Source of the DNA: UBA4416 sp040389965
Lineage (GTDB): Bacteria; Bacteroidota; Bacteroidia; B-17B0; Aurantibacillaceae
Length of the DNA: 64,000 nucleotides
Direction: 5' to 3'
Assembly: GCA_040389965.1 (NCBI GenBank)
Contig: JAZJZF010000001.1
Span: 1 to 64,000 of the forward strand
A program made the position numbers and the translations under genes. Below are positions 61,657-64,000 of this stretch, in pieces (within the stretch, counting starts at the first letter, position 1; each line of letters starts with the position of its first letter). The notes beneath the pieces are model-generated. The model was not told the origin of the DNA, searched no databases, and was given only the letters and a program-made list of their open reading frames with translations.

Positions 61657-63297
61657 ATGAAGTTTAAGCACTATAGTATATTTCTGCTTTTAGTTATCAT
61701 CAATAACTCATTCGCACAAACAAAGCCTCTTACCAAAGAAGATACTTTGCTGGGAAGTAATACGGCCTATCGTAGTTGGTGGGACGTTAAATACTATGAT
61801 GTAAGTGTAACACCGGATTATAATACCAAATCTATTTCAGGAAATACTAGTATTACTTACAAAGTAATAGCAGACAGTCTGCCTTTTATGATGCAGCTTG
61901 ATCTGCAGGAACCATTAGTTGTGGACAGTATATTTTTTGATCAATTTAAGTTTTCAAATTTTCAAAAAGCGGGTAACCGTTATATGCTGCCTTTTGAGAA
62001 ACAAGAAAAAAATAGCAACCATAAAATCCGTGTTTTTTATCATGGCAAACCCAAAGTAGCAAAAAATGCACCCTGGGATGGTGGTTGGGTATGGAAAAAA
62101 GATTCTCTTGGAAATCCCTGGATGAGCGTGGCCTGTCAGGGAGATGGAGCCAGCGTTTGGTTTCCTTGTAAAGATATTCAGGCTGATGAGCCGGATAATG
62201 GCGCAAAGTTATCGATCACTGTACCGGATAGTTTAAATGCTATCGGTAACGGGAGGTTGCAATCTATCCTGAAAAATGCTAACGGTTCACATACTTACAT
62301 TTGGCAGGTTACTAATCCCATTAACAGTTATGATATTATTCCATACATAGGAAAATATAGTTGCTTAAAAGATTCGATAACGGGCGAAAAAGGAATACTA
62401 TACACCGATTACTGGGTATTGAGTTATCATAAACAGAAGGCCATACAACACTTAAAACCAAACGTTACTAAAACCATTAAATGCTTTGAACATTGGTTTG
62501 GACCGTACCCCTTTTACGAAGATTCGTACAAACTTGTAGAAGCACCTTACCTTGGCATGGAACACCAAAGTAATGTAGCCTATGGTAATTATTTTTTGAA
62601 TGGCTATTTAGGAAGAGATCTTTCGAATACAGGCTGGGGCTTAAAGTGGGATTTTATTGTAGTGCACGAGTCGGGACATGAATGGTTTGGAAATAGCATT
62701 ACTTCCAGAGATGTGGCTGATAACTGGATCCATGAAGGCTTTACCTCATATGCAGAAGTATTATTTACCGAATGTGAGTTTGGTAAAGAAGCAGGCAATG
62801 ATTACTGTGTTGGCGTTAGAAAAACAATTGACAATGATATTCCTATAATAGGAAATTACGATGTAAAGAGAGAAGGAAGTGGTGGTGATATGTACAATAA
62901 AGGAAGTAATGTGGTGCATATGATCCGACAGATTATAAATAACGACGATAAATTCAGAGAGCTGTTAAGAGACATTAACGCCACTTACTATCATAAACTG
63001 GTTTCTACGAAAGAGCTGGAAGGCTTTATCATTGCTAAAACAGGTATTGATTTTACATTTTTATTCGACCAGTATTTACGAACTACTCAAATTCCGCGAC
63101 TACAATATAAAATAACAAAGGGAAAATTGTCTTATCGCTATAGTAACTGCATACCAAACTTTACAATGCCGCTTAAAATACAGGCGGGTAAAGAATTCTG
63201 GATAAAACCTACAACTCAATGGCAGTCATTAGCCATTCCTTCAGCAGTAAAGACTATTTCTATTGACCGGAATTTTTATGTTGACCTGATAAACTAA
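61657..63297 (+). CDS. M1 family metallopeptidase, short form
   Basis: The 546-residue protein starts best at ATG 61657, giving a good signal peptide (MKFKHYSIFLLLVIINNSFA); the ATG at 61648 adds three residues. It has an N-terminal beta-sandwich and the catalytic motif HESGHEWFGNSIT (zinc His about 337 and 341) with the third ligand in IHEGFTSYAE (Glu about 360). APYLGMEHQSNVAYGN matches the family GAMEN-like substrate motif. It lacks the C-terminal extension of full-length M1 enzymes. It follows the larger M1 gene by 17 bases. Both are probably secreted peptidases. Confidence 0.94.
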   Translation: MKFKHYSIFLLLVIINNSFAQTKPLTKEDTLLGSNTAYRSWWDVKYYDVSVTPDYNTKSISGNTSITYKVIADSLPFMMQLDLQEPLVVDSIFFDQFKFSNFQKAGNRYMLPFEKQEKNSNHKIRVFYHGKPKVAKNAPWDGGWVWKKDSLGNPWMSVACQGDGASVWFPCKDIQADEPDNGAKLSITVPDSLNAIGNGRLQSILKNANGSHTYIWQVTNPINSYDIIPYIGKYSCLKDSITGEKGILYTDYWVLSYHKQKAIQHLKPNVTKTIKCFEHWFGPYPFYEDSYKLVEAPYLGMEHQSNVAYGNYFLNGYLGRDLSNTGWGLKWDFIVVHESGHEWFGNSITSRDVADNWIHEGFTSYAEVLFTECEFGKEAGNDYCVGVRKTIDNDIPIIGNYDVKREGSGGDMYNKGSNVVHMIRQIINNDDKFRELLRDINATYYHKLVSTKELEGFIIAKTGIDFTFLFDQYLRTTQIPRLQYKITKGKLSYRYSNCIPNFTMPLKIQAGKEFWIKPTTQWQSLAIPSAVKTISIDRNFYVDLIN

Positions 63298-63305
63298 AAA
63301 TGTCA

Positions 63306-63515
63306 TTAATTCATGACAGGCGAGTTCATGAGGGTCATGGCTATAACTCCTAATATAATGCACAAAGAGCCGCAAAATATGAAGATCCGCTTATGCTCTT
63401 GAGATGGCTTGTAGTTTTTTGACTGATAGGATTCTATCAGGTATGAAATGAAAGTAAGGATCAAATAAAATCCGGATATTGCAGAACACCATAAGATTGC
63501 TGATACCAGAAACAT
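63306..63515 (-). CDS. small two-segment membrane protein, unknown
   Basis: The 69-residue ORF (ATG 63513-63515) has two hydrophobic segments (about 1-27 and 47-64) separated by a charged loop (ESYQSKNYKPSQEHKRIFIF). It begins 22 bases after ftsE ends on the same strand, which makes real expression plausible. No family is recognised. It converges with the M1 gene, 8 bases apart at their ends. Confidence 0.55.
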   Translation of the reverse strand: MFLVSAILWCSAISGFYLILTFISYLIESYQSKNYKPSQEHKRIFIFCGSLCIILGVIAMTLMNSPVMN

Positions 63516-63537
63516 GGTTATTAATCTAAGATGAGGT

Positions 63538-64000
63538 TTAAAGCTTCACACTATCCGCAATGTGATTGTTTTCACACATTAAGGTACGCGAAGGGAATTT
63601 ACTGTAAAGTAACAAATCATGTGTGGCAAACAAAATACAACGCCCTTGTTTACTAATGTCCAGTAACAATTTCATGATTTCTTCAGAAGTATCCGGGTCT
63701 AAGTTTCCTGTAGGCTCATCGGCCAGTATAATTTCCGGATCATTAATTAAAGCACGTGCAATGCTAATCCTTTGTTGTTCACCTCCGGATAACTGAAAAG
63801 GCATCACCACCTCTTTACTTTCCAGGCCCACTTTGGACAATACATCTTTTACGCGGTTCTTTATTTTAGCCTCGTCTGTCCAGCCTGTAGCTTTCATGAC
63901 AAAGCGAAGGTTTTCGTACACATTACGATCACTCAACAATTGGAAATCCTGAAATACAATACCCAGTTTACGACGCAGAAAAGGAATTTCTTTGCGTTTT
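63538..64000 (-). CDS. ftsE: cell-division ABC ATPase FtsE, C-terminal part
   Basis: The gene enters from the right edge; about 153 C-terminal residues are present. They include the Q-loop region (LGIVFQDFQLLSDRNVYEN), the signature LSGGEQQRISIARALI, Walker B with IILADEPTGNLDP and the switch His in FATHDLLLY. This matches FtsE, which with FtsX controls peptidoglycan hydrolases at the division site. The first Met visible (about 63939) is internal, because the homologous reading continues beyond it to the window edge. Confidence 0.93.
   Translation of the reverse strand, partial: KRKEIPFLRRKLGIVFQDFQLLSDRNVYENLRFVMKATGWTDEAKIKNRVKDVLSKVGLESKEVVMPFQLSGGEQQRISIARALINDPEIILADEPTGNLDPDTSEEIMKLLLDISKQGRCILFATHDLLLYSKFPSRTLMCENNHIADSVKL

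Noticed and set aside
1..64000. tRNA, rRNA, riboswitch, prophage, transposase or CRISPR features
   Set aside because: I scanned the intergenic regions by eye and found none that I could support; a covariance-model search could still reveal a small RNA that I missed.

Overview
The window comes from an AT-rich chromosome of a member of the Bacteroidota that has a type IX secretion system (T9SS). The evidence is consistent across the window. There are PorP/SprF, SprB-repeat and OmpA/PD40 envelope proteins, and several proteins ending in type A (T9SS sorting) or type B (CHU_C) secretion domains. There are also DUF2851, DUF4159, DUF6702 and 4-helix-bundle (S23) genes typical of this phylum. Many genes are preceded by the Bacteroidota -7 promoter element TAnnTTTG, and some use GTG or TTG starts. 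I cannot place it below phylum with confidence. Nearly all of the content is chromosomal housekeeping and envelope genes. I see no prophage, insertion sequence, CRISPR array, rRNA or tRNA.

Layout. 1-2.5 kb: 5' part of topA and an outer-membrane phospholipase-like gene. 2.5-7.8 kb: miaB, an S23-type gene inside an inverted-repeat unit, a sigma-54 activator, a cytochrome c lipoprotein, a DUF2851 gene and a PspC-like gene. 7.9-12.4 kb: a surface-protein module (CHU_C cargo, PorP/SprF, OmpA/PD40 protein). 12.5-15.3 kb: a GlmU-like nucleotidyltransferase, a 133-bp MITE-like palindrome, a VOC protein and an ATP-grasp protein. 15.4-20.0 kb: a self-regulated tripartite efflux operon (tetR-tolC-emrA-emrB) with a visible TetR operator. 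20.2-24.1 kb: secreted proteins, an ABC ATPase with an unusual start, an acyl-CoA reductase and a divergent ferredoxin.

24.3-29.9 kb: DUF4159 and PD40 genes, tandem rhomboid proteases and mutL. 30-34.7 kb: a histone H1-like/START fusion, an ECF sigma factor, a strongly promoted PKD lipoprotein, the stranded tail of a lost T9SS protein, and a T9SS protein broken by a 10-N assembly gap. 34.7-38.6 kb: a minus-strand run fabD, beta-barrel protein, ald, DUF4258-like, wcaF-like. 38.8-47.4 kb: a small secreted protein, an AddB-like nuclease, a TolC/HlyD pair, tsaB, a lipid kinase and a low-molecular-weight phosphatase. 47.4-52.6 kb: a YfiR-TPR-HAMP/SpoIIE operon divergent from an ECF sigma/anti-sigma-TonB pair. 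52.8-55.6 kb: a SprB-repeat adhesin. 56-64 kb: an MFS transporter, miaA, DUF6702, HupE, two M1 peptidases, a small membrane protein and the 3' part of ftsE.

The points most worth following up are five. (1) The inverted-repeat unit carrying an S23 gene between miaB and the sigma-54 activator. (2) The lysine/alanine-rich, H1-like arm fused to a START-like domain. (3) The YfiR operon, whose HAMP output is a SpoIIE phosphatase rather than a diguanylate cyclase. (4) A likely AUU (or overlapping GUG) start for an ABC ATPase. (5) Several scars: an orphan T9SS tail between two terminators, a frameshift in a peptidase signal sequence, and a short secreted ORF.
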